Shown: positions 31,974 through 40,035 of the stretch, one piece after another
Numbering within the stretch: position 1 is the first letter of the stretch
Layout: every line of letters starts with the position of its first letter
Assembly: GCA_031374735.1 (NCBI GenBank)
Contig: JANMGQ010000235.1
Span: 1-64,000, forward strand
Source: JABFRJ01 sp031374735
Lineage (GTDB): Bacteria > Pseudomonadota > Alphaproteobacteria > Rhizobiales > Hyphomicrobiaceae
DNA length: 64,000 bases
Direction of reading: 5' to 3'
Position numbers and translations under genes: made by a program
The notes under the pieces: generated by a model
The model's database searches: none
Seen by the model: only the letters and a program-made list of their open reading frames with translations
What the model was told of the DNA's origin: nothing

Positions 31974-33578
31974 ATGAGCCAAGCGCACCGCCAGTTCAGC
32001 TATCGCAAATCACCCGATCAACGGCCCGGGAAAACCGCGCACCGCCCGGTGGTGATCATTGGGGCTGGCCCTGTCGGGCTGTCATTGGCGATCGATCTCG
32101 CGCAACGCGGCATCCGCCCCGTGCTGATCGACGACAACGACCGCATCGGCGACGGCTCGCGTGCCATTTGTTTTGCCAAGCGCACGCTCGAGATCTTCGA
32201 CCGGCTCGGCGTCGGCGAAACGTGTCTCTCGAAGGGCGTGCAATGGCAGAAGGGTCGCGTGTTTCATCGTGACACGGAGCTTTACGATTTCGACTTGTTG
32301 CCGGAGCTTGGCCACAAGATGCCGGCCTTCATCAATCTGCAGCAATATTACGTCGAGGGTTATCTGGCGGACCGTGCGCTGGCCCACGGCGGCATCGATC
32401 TGCGCTGGAAGAACCGGCTGACGGGCCTCGCGCAAAACAGCGAAGGCGTCAGGCTGACGATCGACACGCCCGATGGTCCCTACACCCTTGATGCCGATTG
32501 GGTGGTGGCGTGTGACGGTGCGCGGTCGCCGACGCGCAGCATGATGGGGCTCGACTTCAAAGGTGAGCAGTTCGAGGATCAGTTCCTGATTGCCGATGTG
32601 AAAATGACAGCAGCGTTTCCGACTGAGCGCTGGTTCTGGTTTGACCCGCCGTTTCACGCGGGGCAGTCGGCGCTGCTGCACAAACAGCCCGATGACATCT
32701 GGCGCATCGATCTGCAGCTCTCACCCACAGCCGACGCGAAGCACGAGCAACGACCGGACGTCGTGACGCCTCGCATCGAAAAGATGCTGGGGCACAAGAA
32801 CTTCGAGCTTGAGTGGGTGTCGGTGTATCGCTTCCAATGCCGGCGCATCGATCGCTTCGTGCATGATCGCGTGATCTTCGCCGGCGACGCCGCGCACCAG
32901 GTGTCGCCGTTCGGCGCGCGCGGCGCGAACTCCGGCGTGCAGGATGCGGACAATCTTGGTTGGAAGCTTGCGCTGGTCATCAACGGCGATAGCCCTGCGT
33001 CACTGATCGAAAGCTATCAGGCCGAGCGCTCCGCTGCGGCGGACGAGAACATCCTCCACTCCACGCGGTCGACCGATTTTATCGCGCCTCACACCGTCGC
33101 GGAGCGTCATATGCGCGATGCTGCTCTCGCACTTGCGCCTCGGGCAGACTTCGCCAAGCGGATGATCAACTCAGGGCGCTTATCGACGGCGACGGCGTAT
33201 CGGGACAGTCCGCTGTCGACGCGTGATCGCGATGGCTGGAAATCAGGTCCTGCGCCGGGCACGTCCTTCGCAGATGCGCCCATCGGCATCGGCTTCGAAG
33301 AAGGCTTCCTCAGCGACGTCATCAAACCGTTTTCGACGGTGCTATCGTTCGCAACCGACGCTGTCGTGTTGCGGCAGGTCGATCTCGCGCGAGGCCCCAA
33401 AGCAAAAACAGAGCCCGTATTGATTGAAGATATCGACGGCACCCTGGCGCAGCGCTACGATGCGAGACCAGGCACGACCTATCTTTTTCGGCCTGACGGC
33501 CACGTAGCCGCGCGGTGGAGACAACCGAGTTCATCAATGATCTCTGACGCGGTTGCCCGCGCCAAAGGCCGTCCATGA
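31974..33578 (+). CDS. FAD-dependent aromatic-ring monooxygenase-like protein
   Basis: 534 residues. The FAD-binding GxGxxG is VVIIGAGPVGLSLAIDLA (about 27-44). The NAD(P)H/FAD DG motif is VVACDGARSPTR, and the GD motif is VIFAGDAAHQVSPFGARGANSGVQDADNL. A C-terminal thioredoxin-like part follows (from about 420), giving the PheA/TfdB or MhpA type of class A flavoprotein hydroxylase. The substrate is unknown. It overlaps the DUF2783 gene by ATGA, and a D-2-hydroxyacid dehydrogenase follows; this trio suggests degradation of an aromatic or hydroxy acid. Start at 31974 (MSQAHRQF). Confidence 0.85.
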   Translation: MSQAHRQFSYRKSPDQRPGKTAHRPVVIIGAGPVGLSLAIDLAQRGIRPVLIDDNDRIGDGSRAICFAKRTLEIFDRLGVGETCLSKGVQWQKGRVFHRDTELYDFDLLPELGHKMPAFINLQQYYVEGYLADRALAHGGIDLRWKNRLTGLAQNSEGVRLTIDTPDGPYTLDADWVVACDGARSPTRSMMGLDFKGEQFEDQFLIADVKMTAAFPTERWFWFDPPFHAGQSALLHKQPDDIWRIDLQLSPTADAKHEQRPDVVTPRIEKMLGHKNFELEWVSVYRFQCRRIDRFVHDRVIFAGDAAHQVSPFGARGANSGVQDADNLGWKLALVINGDSPASLIESYQAERSAAADENILHSTRSTDFIAPHTVAERHMRDAALALAPRADFAKRMINSGRLSTATAYRDSPLSTRDRDGWKSGPAPGTSFADAPIGIGFEEGFLSDVIKPFSTVLSFATDAVVLRQVDLARGPKAKTEPVLIEDIDGTLAQRYDARPGTTYLFRPDGHVAARWRQPSSSMISDAVARAKGRP

Positions 33579-33781
33579 CCAACCTCCTTACCACCCCGCG
33601 CTTCCCCGATGCAGACGCCGCGTTCCGCGCCGTCATCGAAGCGCATCGCGGCCTGACCGCCGACGAGAGCGCGGCATTCAACGCGCGCATCGTCTTGCTG
33701 CTCGCCAACCACATTGGTGATATCGACGTCCTGCGCGACGCGCTGCGACTTGCTGCCCATAAAACCGAACCGAAAGGCTGA
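33575..33781 (+). CDS. DUF2783 small protein
   Basis: 68 residues, helical: FPDADAAFRAVIEAHRGLTADESAAFNARIVLLLANHIGDIDVLRDALRLAA (in parts) matches the DUF2783 family. Members are small proteins encoded directly after FAD monooxygenases and have no known activity; a partner or stabiliser of the oxygenase is a fair guess. The start overlaps the stop of the monooxygenase gene (ATGA), implying coupled translation. There is no membrane segment. Confidence 0.85.
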   Translation: MTNLLTTPRFPDADAAFRAVIEAHRGLTADESAAFNARIVLLLANHIGDIDVLRDALRLAAHKTEPKG

Positions 33782-33787
33782 GCCGCA

Positions 33788-34756
33788 ATGCTCCCGCCCA
33801 AAGACAAAACCCGCATCCTCTTTATCCATGGCGCCTATCAGATGGCTGCGCGCTTCGCCGCGCGCAACACGGGCATCGCGCATGTACAGGTCAAGTCCGC
33901 CGCTGACGCCGAAGCGCACATCGCCGACGCAGATATCGTGTGCGTGTCCATGGCGTGGAAGAATGACCTCATCGCCAAGGCGCCGAAACTGCGCTTTGTG
34001 CAGTCGATCAGCGCCGGCGTCGACCAGTATGACCAGGCGATGTTCAAGGCGCGCGGCATTCGGCTGGCGTCCGCCGCTGGTGTGAACGCAAATGCCGTCG
34101 CCGAACATGCCTTCGCGCTGGCGCTGGCGCTGCAGCGGCAGTTGCACACGGGGCGCGACAATCAACACGCCAAGCATTGGCGCGGCATGATCTCGGATAT
34201 CCCGAAGCGCGAAGCAGAGATTGCGGGCAAGACCATGGTCATCGTCGGTCTCGGTCGCATCGGCGCGCGCCTCGCGCGCTTTGCGCGCGCGTTCGATGTG
34301 CACGTGATCGGCGTCAAGCGCGACATCACGACGGGCACGGAAGGCGCCGACGAAGTCGTGGCAACCGCCGACCTCATGAAGGTGCTGCCGCGCGCGGATA
34401 TCGTCGTTCTTGCCTGTCCACTGAACGCCGCAACTGAAGGGCTCATCGGCCCAGCCCAACTCGCTGCCATGAGACCCGGCGCGCATCTGATCAACGTCGC
34501 GCGCGGCAAGGTCGCCGATGAAGCCGCCGTGATTGCATCGCTGCAAAGCGGGCATCTCGGCGCCGCCGGTCTCGACGTCACGCGCGAGGAACCGCTGGCG
34601 GCGACATCGCCGCTGTGGGCCATGCCGCAGGTCTTGATCACGCCGCATACGGCTGGTGAAACGCAGGCTTACGAGGACAACGTGATCGATATCCTGTTGG
34701 AGAATCTCGATAGGCTCTGGCGCGGTGAGGCGAAGCTGCGCAACGATATCTGCTGA
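33788..34756 (+). CDS. D-2-hydroxyacid dehydrogenase
   Basis: 322 residues. The NAD motif is VIVGLGRIGARLARFARAFDVHVIG (about 149-173). Catalytic residues are Arg in LINVARGKVADEAAV, Glu in DVTREEPL and His in LITPHTAGE. This is the formate/glycerate-dehydrogenase-like family that reduces 2-oxoacids to D-2-hydroxyacids, or the reverse. It follows DUF2783 by 6 bp, so it is the third gene of the monooxygenase operon. The exact substrate is not evident. ANAVAEHAFALALALQRQL is a typical hinge helix. Confidence 0.87.
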   Translation: MLPPKDKTRILFIHGAYQMAARFAARNTGIAHVQVKSAADAEAHIADADIVCVSMAWKNDLIAKAPKLRFVQSISAGVDQYDQAMFKARGIRLASAAGVNANAVAEHAFALALALQRQLHTGRDNQHAKHWRGMISDIPKREAEIAGKTMVIVGLGRIGARLARFARAFDVHVIGVKRDITTGTEGADEVVATADLMKVLPRADIVVLACPLNAATEGLIGPAQLAAMRPGAHLINVARGKVADEAAVIASLQSGHLGAAGLDVTREEPLAATSPLWAMPQVLITPHTAGETQAYEDNVIDILLENLDRLWRGEAKLRNDIC

Positions 34757-34780
34757 CTTTCCGCGATCAGGACACAGACC

Positions 34781-35194
34781 ATGCAGAACTTCACACCCTT
34801 TGCGGGTCTCATCGGCGGCGCGCTGATCGGGCTTGCGTGTGCGCTTCTGCTGCTCGCAACGGGCAGGCTCGCCGGCATCTCGGGTATGCTTGAAAGCCTG
34901 CTGCGTCCGCAGCGCGCAGGCATCGGCTTGGCGCTGGCGTTCCTGATCGGGTTGCCGGTTGGCGCCGTCGCCATCTGGCCGCAAATGCTGACGCCGGTCG
35001 AGATCACGGGTTCGGGCCCAATGTTGGTCGCAGCTGGCTTGCTGGTCGGTTTCGGCACGCGCCTCGCAAACGGCTGTACGTCCGGTCATGGCGTGTGCGG
35101 ACTGCCGCGCTTCTCGATCCGCTCCATCGCGGCCACGGGCATCTTCATGGCAACCGCCATGTTGACCGTGTTCGTCACCCGCCACGTCTTGTGA
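34781..35194 (+). CDS. YeeE/YedE family transporter, first half
   Basis: 137 residues with about four membrane segments: FAGLIGGALIGLACALLLLATG, the GIGLALAFLIGLPVGAVAIW helix, PMLVAAGLLVGFGTRLANGC, and a last helix FMATAMLTVFVTRHVL. The conserved NGCTSGHGVCGL with two cysteines is the family's sulfur-relay motif. Family members such as TsuA take up thiosulfate. Here the protein is split: the next gene encodes the second half. It is 24 bp after the hydroxyacid dehydrogenase, same strand. Confidence 0.84.
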   Translation: MQNFTPFAGLIGGALIGLACALLLLATGRLAGISGMLESLLRPQRAGIGLALAFLIGLPVGAVAIWPQMLTPVEITGSGPMLVAAGLLVGFGTRLANGCTSGHGVCGLPRFSIRSIAATGIFMATAMLTVFVTRHVL

Positions 35195-35205
35195 GGCGCG
35201 CCTCG

Positions 35206-35664
35206 ATGCCAATCATCGCTGCCATCATTGCCGGTATTCTGTTCGGCGCAGGCCTGACGGTTTCGGGCATGTCGAACCCGAAGAAGGTGCTGGATTTCCT
35301 TGATATCGCTGCCATCGCGCGCGGCGGCTGGGACCCGACGTTGCTCATGGTGTTCATCGGCGCACTGCCCGTGATGTTTATTGCGTACCGCCTGCAGGGT
35401 CGAAAGCCCTTGTTTGCCGATGCCTTTAGCATTCCTTCCGCCGGCGCGATCGATAGGCCACTGGTGATCGGCTCGGCGCTGTTCGGGATCGGCTGGGGCC
35501 TCGTTGGCCTTTGCCCGGGCCCAGCGGTGATCGCGCCCATGCTGGCAAGTCGCGCGGTTCTGGGGCCAACTGTTTTGTTCCTTGGCGCGCTGCTGCTTGG
35601 TGTCTGGCTGGCTGTCATCACGCGTTCGCTTTGGCGCGGTACTGACGAGCCGGTCGTAGTGTAG
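35206..35664 (+). CDS. DUF6691/YeeE-YedE family transporter, second half
   Basis: 152 residues with four predicted membrane helices. MSNPKKVLDFLDI, WDPTLLMVFIGALPVMFIAYRL, a central loop, GSALFGIGWGLVGLCPGPAVIAP and VLGPTVLFLGALLLGVWLAVI are recognisable; the lone Cys in GLCPGP matches the pore-side cysteine of the family. It completes the transporter begun by the preceding gene. A GTG at 35191 overlaps the previous stop and is an alternative start; the ATG at 35206 matches the family better. A role in thiosulfate or other sulfur-compound uptake is inferred. Confidence 0.84.
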   Translation: MPIIAAIIAGILFGAGLTVSGMSNPKKVLDFLDIAAIARGGWDPTLLMVFIGALPVMFIAYRLQGRKPLFADAFSIPSAGAIDRPLVIGSALFGIGWGLVGLCPGPAVIAPMLASRAVLGPTVLFLGALLLGVWLAVITRSLWRGTDEPVVV

Positions 35665-35682
35665 TCATCGAAAGCTCAAGAC

Positions 35683-36645
35683 ATGCGCAGTCTGGCTCTG
35701 GTTGCAGGATGGCTCGCGTGGACAGCCTCCGCTCATGCCTTCGATCTGCAGGGCCATCGCGGCACGCGCGGCCTGATGCCGGAGAACACGCTGCCCGCCT
35801 TCGAAAAAGCGCTGTCGATCGGCGTCACGACGCTTGAAACCGATATATCTCTGACCAAGGACGGCGTCATCGTGCTGACGCACGATCCAGTCCTCAATCC
35901 GGATCTGGTGCGCGATGCCAGTGGCGCGTTTCTGACCAAGCACGGCCCGCCTATCCGCACGCTGACGTACGCCGAGACAAAGACCTATGACGTCGGCCGT
36001 CTCAACCCGGCGAGCAAATATGCCGCTCAATGGCCAGAGCAGACGCCCGTCGACGGCGCGCGCATGCCGCGCCTTGCGGATCTGTTCGCCCTCACCCAGC
36101 GCGTTGCGCCAACTGTGCGTTTCAACATCGAGACGAAGTTATCGCCGCTCAAACCAGATGAAACAGTGGACCCGGAAACGTTCGTGCAGGCGTTCCTGGC
36201 AGAGGTGAAAGCGGCTGACGTCGAGGGGAGGGTGACAGTGCAGTCGTTCGACTGGCGGACATTGCGCATATCGAAGCGGCTCGCACCTGATATCGCGACG
36301 TCGTGCCTGACGATCGACACGCCGACCACAAGCACACTGCGGCCAATGGCCGATGGCAAGGCCTCGCCCTGGCTCGGGGGGCTCGACCCGGCAACGTACG
36401 GCGGCTCAATTCCAAAACTTGCGGCGACCGCAGGCTGCACAACCTGGTCGCCGTTTTGGCGCAATATCGACGCGAGGACTGTACAGGAGGCCCAAGCCCT
36501 CGGCCTCAAAGTCGTGCCTTGGACAGTCAATGCGCCCGTAGACATGGCCGTTGTGGTGGCGCTCGGTGTCGACGGCCTGATCACGGACTACCCTGACCGG
36601 GCGCACAAGATACTTGCCGAAAAAGGCATTACAATCGCGCGCTGA
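35683..36645 (+). CDS. glpQ: secreted glycerophosphodiester phosphodiesterase
   Basis: 320 residues. A signal peptide ends near SAHA/FDLQG. The GDPD motif GHRGTRGLMPENTLPAF gives the catalytic His25-Arg-Gly, and LETDISLTKDGVIVLTHDP has the metal Glu/Asp and second His. A later FNIETKLSP supplies the third Glu, and KVVPWTVN is typical of the family end. It hydrolyses glycerophosphodiesters to glycerol-3-phosphate and an alcohol, in the periplasm here. It is on the same strand 19 bp after the transporter half, but probably functionally separate. Confidence 0.88.
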   Translation: MRSLALVAGWLAWTASAHAFDLQGHRGTRGLMPENTLPAFEKALSIGVTTLETDISLTKDGVIVLTHDPVLNPDLVRDASGAFLTKHGPPIRTLTYAETKTYDVGRLNPASKYAAQWPEQTPVDGARMPRLADLFALTQRVAPTVRFNIETKLSPLKPDETVDPETFVQAFLAEVKAADVEGRVTVQSFDWRTLRISKRLAPDIATSCLTIDTPTTSTLRPMADGKASPWLGGLDPATYGGSIPKLAATAGCTTWSPFWRNIDARTVQEAQALGLKVVPWTVNAPVDMAVVVALGVDGLITDYPDRAHKILAEKGITIAR

Positions 36646-36731
36646 GGGGATGCTTGTTCGGCCAAATTAACCCGGCCTTTGCTTGTCCACGGTAACCCTG
36701 TCGGTCGACTGCCGTCCTGCCGAGCACCACC

Positions 36732-37004
36732 ATGGCCAAGCGCTTCGGGCGCCCTGCGCCCCGTTTTGATGAAGAACGCTCCGGCTCCCATGTCGTGCGC
36801 GAAATCCGGCTTGTGCGTGAAGGCAGCGGGATTGAAGGCGTGTACGACAGTGTCTCGGCGATCGATGCCATGCACACGGCTGCAGCCGAGACATCCCGTA
36901 AGCGCGCCATCTATGACAGTGTTTTGCACTGGCTGCTGATGATCATTTTCTGGAGCTTTGTCGTATTCATGGCGGCGCGCTTTTTGGGCAACCTGCATTC
37001 GTGA
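36732..37004 (+). CDS. small C-tail-anchored membrane protein
   Basis: 90 residues. The first 60 are charged (AKRFGRPAPRFDEERSG, VVREIRLVREGSG), and one hydrophobic segment lies near the end (VLHWLLMIIFWSFVVFMAA, about 65-83). No family is recognised. The ATG follows a weak site (GAGCACC). Codon use resembles neighbours, and the frame is the only one with a membrane segment here. Function is unknown. Confidence 0.6.
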   Translation: MAKRFGRPAPRFDEERSGSHVVREIRLVREGSGIEGVYDSVSAIDAMHTAAAETSRKRAIYDSVLHWLLMIIFWSFVVFMAARFLGNLHS

Positions 37005-37112
37005 ACCCGCTCGCGTGGCCCACCCGAATTAAGGACGATCGACGAAGGCTGCTTCCGCAGGACCGGCAAAACGTTAAATTCCAGTGAACAGTCGCGTCAT
37101 CTGGAGCCACCC

Positions 37113-37472
37113 ATGCGTTTTGCTGCCATAGCCCTCGCGCTCCTCGCAACGACCACTGCGGCCGGCGCCCAAGCCGTCACCACCCGTATCGAGACGCGTC
37201 CCTACTATGGCGCCATCACCACGATTGAGCACGGGGTACGTGTAACCCGCGCACTGCCGGCCCACGACCGCATCATCATCAATCCGAGCCGCACGCCGCT
37301 CTCGCTCAACATCGGCGGGGGCGAGAGCAGCAGCAACACCATCATTCAACAGAACTCCAACCCGACGATCGTCGGCGGCTCGAGGGTTTTTGCCCCCGGA
37401 TATGTCGGACGCCCCCATGCGGCACCGCAGCCGAATACCCCGTATTGGCATCGGGCGAACCCGAAGCACTGA
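37113..37472 (+). CDS. small secreted protein of unknown function
   Basis: 119 residues. A signal peptide (MRFAAIALALLATTTAAGA) precedes a polar mature part with IETRPYYGAITTIEHGVRVTRALP, INPSRTPLSLNIGGG, SSSNTIIQQNSNPTIVGG and a Pro/His-rich end. I know no function for such sequences. CTGGAG 8 nt before the ATG supports the start. It converges on the M19 dipeptidase, with 9 bp between stop codons. Confidence 0.65.
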   Translation: MRFAAIALALLATTTAAGAQAVTTRIETRPYYGAITTIEHGVRVTRALPAHDRIIINPSRTPLSLNIGGGESSSNTIIQQNSNPTIVGGSRVFAPGYVGRPHAAPQPNTPYWHRANPKH

Positions 37473-37481
37473 GCGTCCCGG

Positions 37482-38564
37482 TCAGCCGGCCGCTTTTGCG
37501 GCCATCGCAGCGGTCAGCACGCGCGCATAGTTCTCGATCGCGATCTTGCGGACTGCTGCGTCGCTGCGTCCGCGCTTGAGCATGATATCCACGACCCGAC
37601 GTAGATCGGCATATGACGCGAGCGCCGGCCTGGACAGGGCGTTCATGTCGGTGCCAAAGGCGACGTGGTTCTCGCCCAGGCGATCGGATAGATCGAGGAT
37701 ACGGTCGGTGTAGCTCTCGACCGATGTGCCGACATCCGCGCCGAGCGCCCACAGGCCAACGACACCGCCTGTGGCCGCGATGCGACCCGCAGCCGAGGCG
37801 GACAGTTGTCGGCGCGCGAACCCGGGCAAGCTAAAAAGCAACCTAAACTGCCAGACGGCAACAGAACTGTGCGACCACACGACCGGTACTTTGGAGACCT
37901 CCAGCACCTCGTCGACGACGCGCTCCGTGCAGTGAGCGAGATCGATCAGGATGCCCAGGCGATTGCAGGTCTCCACGATGCGGCGGCCGTAGGGGGTCAG
38001 ACCGCCGTGCACGGGCGCCGCTGTCTGGATATCGCCGATCGCATTGTCGAGAAAATGCACCAGCTGCAGATGCCGAACGCCGAGGTCATATGCCGTCTTC
38101 AACTGCTCGACATCCTCGTCGGCGAAGGTGGCGCCTTCAACCGAGAGCACCACATGCGGCTTGCCCTCGAGCGATCTCCCAACGTCGGCCGCCGTGCGCA
38201 CGAGCGTAAGGCCCTGCTCGGCAAGATGCCCTTTCGCGCGCGAAACCTCGTCCGTGAGCCAGGACGAGGCCTGCCCGCGCGCAGGTTTGCCCTTGGGCGC
38301 AAACCCGCCGGGCGCAATTTTCAACCAAGGCTGATCACCAACAAGAGACCAGGACACGAGGGTGGCCTTGCCACCCGCCATGTTCGCGGCCAGCGGCTGC
38401 GCGGACGCCGGTTTGGGGCCGACGAAAAACAAATGCACGTGCATGTCGGCGATGAAGATCGGTCGTTCACCGGCCGCGCCTGCGCCGCGCGGCGAGGCGA
38501 CCAAAGCCGCCCCACCGCCGAGGACGTGTCTGCGGCTGAAATGTCTTGGCGGCACAGGTGTCAC
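37482..38564 (-). CDS. membrane dipeptidase-like protein (peptidase M19), Tat-type leader
   Basis: 360 residues from a GTG. The leader SRRHVLGGGAALVASPRGAGA looks like a twin-arginine signal. The renal-dipeptidase fold follows: IADMHVHLF (zinc His-x-His, with the usual DxHxD altered to DMHVH), VLSVEGATF with the Glu, LQLVHFLDNAIGD, ILIDLAHCTERVVDEV (His), VVWSHSSVAV (His) and VAFGTDMNAL (Asp). Metal ligands are thus mostly present. M19 enzymes hydrolyse dipeptides and some D-amino-acid-containing peptides. Alternative: a deacylase of the same superfamily. It is downstream of the NlpC/P60-like gene by 9 bp and may be co-transcribed; both would act on peptides in the periplasm. Confidence 0.83.
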   Translation of the reverse strand: MTPVPPRHFSRRHVLGGGAALVASPRGAGAAGERPIFIADMHVHLFFVGPKPASAQPLAANMAGGKATLVSWSLVGDQPWLKIAPGGFAPKGKPARGQASSWLTDEVSRAKGHLAEQGLTLVRTAADVGRSLEGKPHVVLSVEGATFADEDVEQLKTAYDLGVRHLQLVHFLDNAIGDIQTAAPVHGGLTPYGRRIVETCNRLGILIDLAHCTERVVDEVLEVSKVPVVWSHSSVAVWQFRLLFSLPGFARRQLSASAAGRIAATGGVVGLWALGADVGTSVESYTDRILDLSDRLGENHVAFGTDMNALSRPALASYADLRRVVDIMLKRGRSDAAVRKIAIENYARVLTAAMAAKAAG

Positions 38565-38573
38565 TTCTGCTGA

Positions 38574-39845
38574 TCACTTCACCACGATCGTCGCGATGTA
38601 GTCCATCGTACGATTCGGGTTGTTCGGCGGCAGCAGGGTGTTGATCAGGAACGACGTGGGCGAATAGTTCTGCGCCACTTCCTTGGCGAACGCGGCCGAC
38701 ACGGCAGCGGCTTGCTGCTTTTCAGTGAATGAGCCCGTCACGCCCTTGTAGTAGATCGCGAGAGCCGCGAACTTTGGCCCAAGAGTGCGCGCCGTTTCCC
38801 GATGTCCCGGCGACATCTTGCGCAAGGCATCAGGGCGGGAGACTGCAAACACGCTGTCAATGTGCTTCTGGCGTTCGGCTGCTGGCAAGCCCATGGAATC
38901 GATGACCGTCAGCGGGCCGTCGGCGAGGCCGATGTGCGCGTTGCGGCTCTTGGTCGAGACATAGTCTCCGGTTGCCGTCATCGGCTCCATGGGCTGGCGC
39001 ACACAGCGCGGCATGCCCGACCCGTTGAACTGCCCGGCAGCAGCATCCGGATCGCAGTCTCGCAGCGCCAGCAGCGACCAGGCGAACTCCGAGCAATACA
39101 GGTCGATTTTCGGCCCAGGCTGACCGAGGCCGGCTTGCGCGAGCGACTTGACGAAATCGATGGGTTGCCCGGCCTTGAACTTCGGCGCGCTGTAGTCGCT
39201 GTTGAAGGCGAGCCGGCTTGGGAAGATCGTGCTCTGATTGCTGCTGAAACGCGCGATCCAGGCTTGCAGGTTGGCACGCTGCGCCTCGGTCAGGTTGCGT
39301 GGCCGCACGACATGCATGAACGACACCTGCCGGTAGTTGGAGCTACGCAGGTCGCTCGGCGCGTTGTACTCGGCCGTCAGGGGATTATCGATGTTGTTGA
39401 GGCGGCCGTCCTTGATGTAGGCGACGCCGACATGGCTGACGCCCATTTGGACACTGGGATAGGGGCCGGCGCCGCCCCAGTCGGGCCAGAAACTAAGGAT
39501 CAGGTCCCCTGTCTCGAACAGACCGCTTTTGCCGAGTCGTTCGCCCATGCCGGAGCGCTTCGTTTCTATGACGCGCAGGCCAAGGCCGCCGCCAGCTGGA
39601 TGCTTGAAATCGACCAGCGTGTCCGAGGTCGGAATCTGATCAGGGATGGTGCCGCGCGCGCTCTTTGGCAGCGCAAAAAAAGCTGGAATGTTCAGTGTCT
39701 TCACGAGACGCGCATTGGCCTTCTCGCTCTCTGTGAACTGCTTCAGCGGTGCCTGTGCCGAAGCGCCGGCCGACCAGACAGCCAACAGAACGGTTGCCAG
39801 CGTCAGCCGCGCCGTGATCGATAATGCCTTGGATCCAGCTGACAT
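38574..39845 (-). CDS. secreted permuted NlpC/P60-like cysteine hydrolase
   Basis: 423 residues. A signal peptide (ITARLTLATVLLAVWSAGASA) is followed by a helical segment. GDLILSFWPDWGG (from 113) then precedes GVSHVGVAYIKDGRLNN with His138, and DLYCSEFAWSLLA has Cys251. In the permuted NlpC/P60 (YiiX/YebB-like) group the His comes before the Cys exactly like this, with a G-D-L/I-I-L strand ahead. Family members cut amide bonds in peptidoglycan or lipids. It is much longer than YiiX (about 200), with an extra C-terminal part of 150 residues of unknown fold. It sits 9 bp upstream of the M19 dipeptidase gene. The start at 39845 gives the signal peptide. Confidence 0.7.
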   Translation of the reverse strand: MSAGSKALSITARLTLATVLLAVWSAGASAQAPLKQFTESEKANARLVKTLNIPAFFALPKSARGTIPDQIPTSDTLVDFKHPAGGGLGLRVIETKRSGMGERLGKSGLFETGDLILSFWPDWGGAGPYPSVQMGVSHVGVAYIKDGRLNNIDNPLTAEYNAPSDLRSSNYRQVSFMHVVRPRNLTEAQRANLQAWIARFSSNQSTIFPSRLAFNSDYSAPKFKAGQPIDFVKSLAQAGLGQPGPKIDLYCSEFAWSLLALRDCDPDAAAGQFNGSGMPRCVRQPMEPMTATGDYVSTKSRNAHIGLADGPLTVIDSMGLPAAERQKHIDSVFAVSRPDALRKMSPGHRETARTLGPKFAALAIYYKGVTGSFTEKQQAAAVSAAFAKEVAQNYSPTSFLINTLLPPNNPNRTMDYIATIVVK

Positions 39846-39978
39846 GGCGAACAAACTCCCCGTGAGATGGGGCGTCCAACAACGCCCCGAAGGCGAGACT
39901 AGCGCGTAAGACGAATAACTGTCGACGCATATTGGCGCACAATTCGGCAAGTCACCGCAGCACCGGTTAACGCAAAGT

Positions 39979-40002
39979 GGCCGGATCCCTGTCGATCCGG
40001 CC
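39979..40002 (-). terminator. hairpin downstream of amtB
   Basis: GGCCGGATC and GATCCGGCC form a perfect 9-bp stem with a 6-nt loop, about 34 nt past the amtB stop codon in its direction. The T-run is short (ACTTTG), so it may be a weak terminator or an RNA-stabilising hairpin. Confidence 0.6.
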
Positions 40003-40035
40003 GCTCGCACTCATGTCTGACGACCGTGGCAGGTT

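Noticed and set aside
33479..35212. 577-codon minus-strand frame
   Set aside because: It runs antisense through three genes with clear motifs; its Asp/Arg/Gln-rich sequence matches nothing known.
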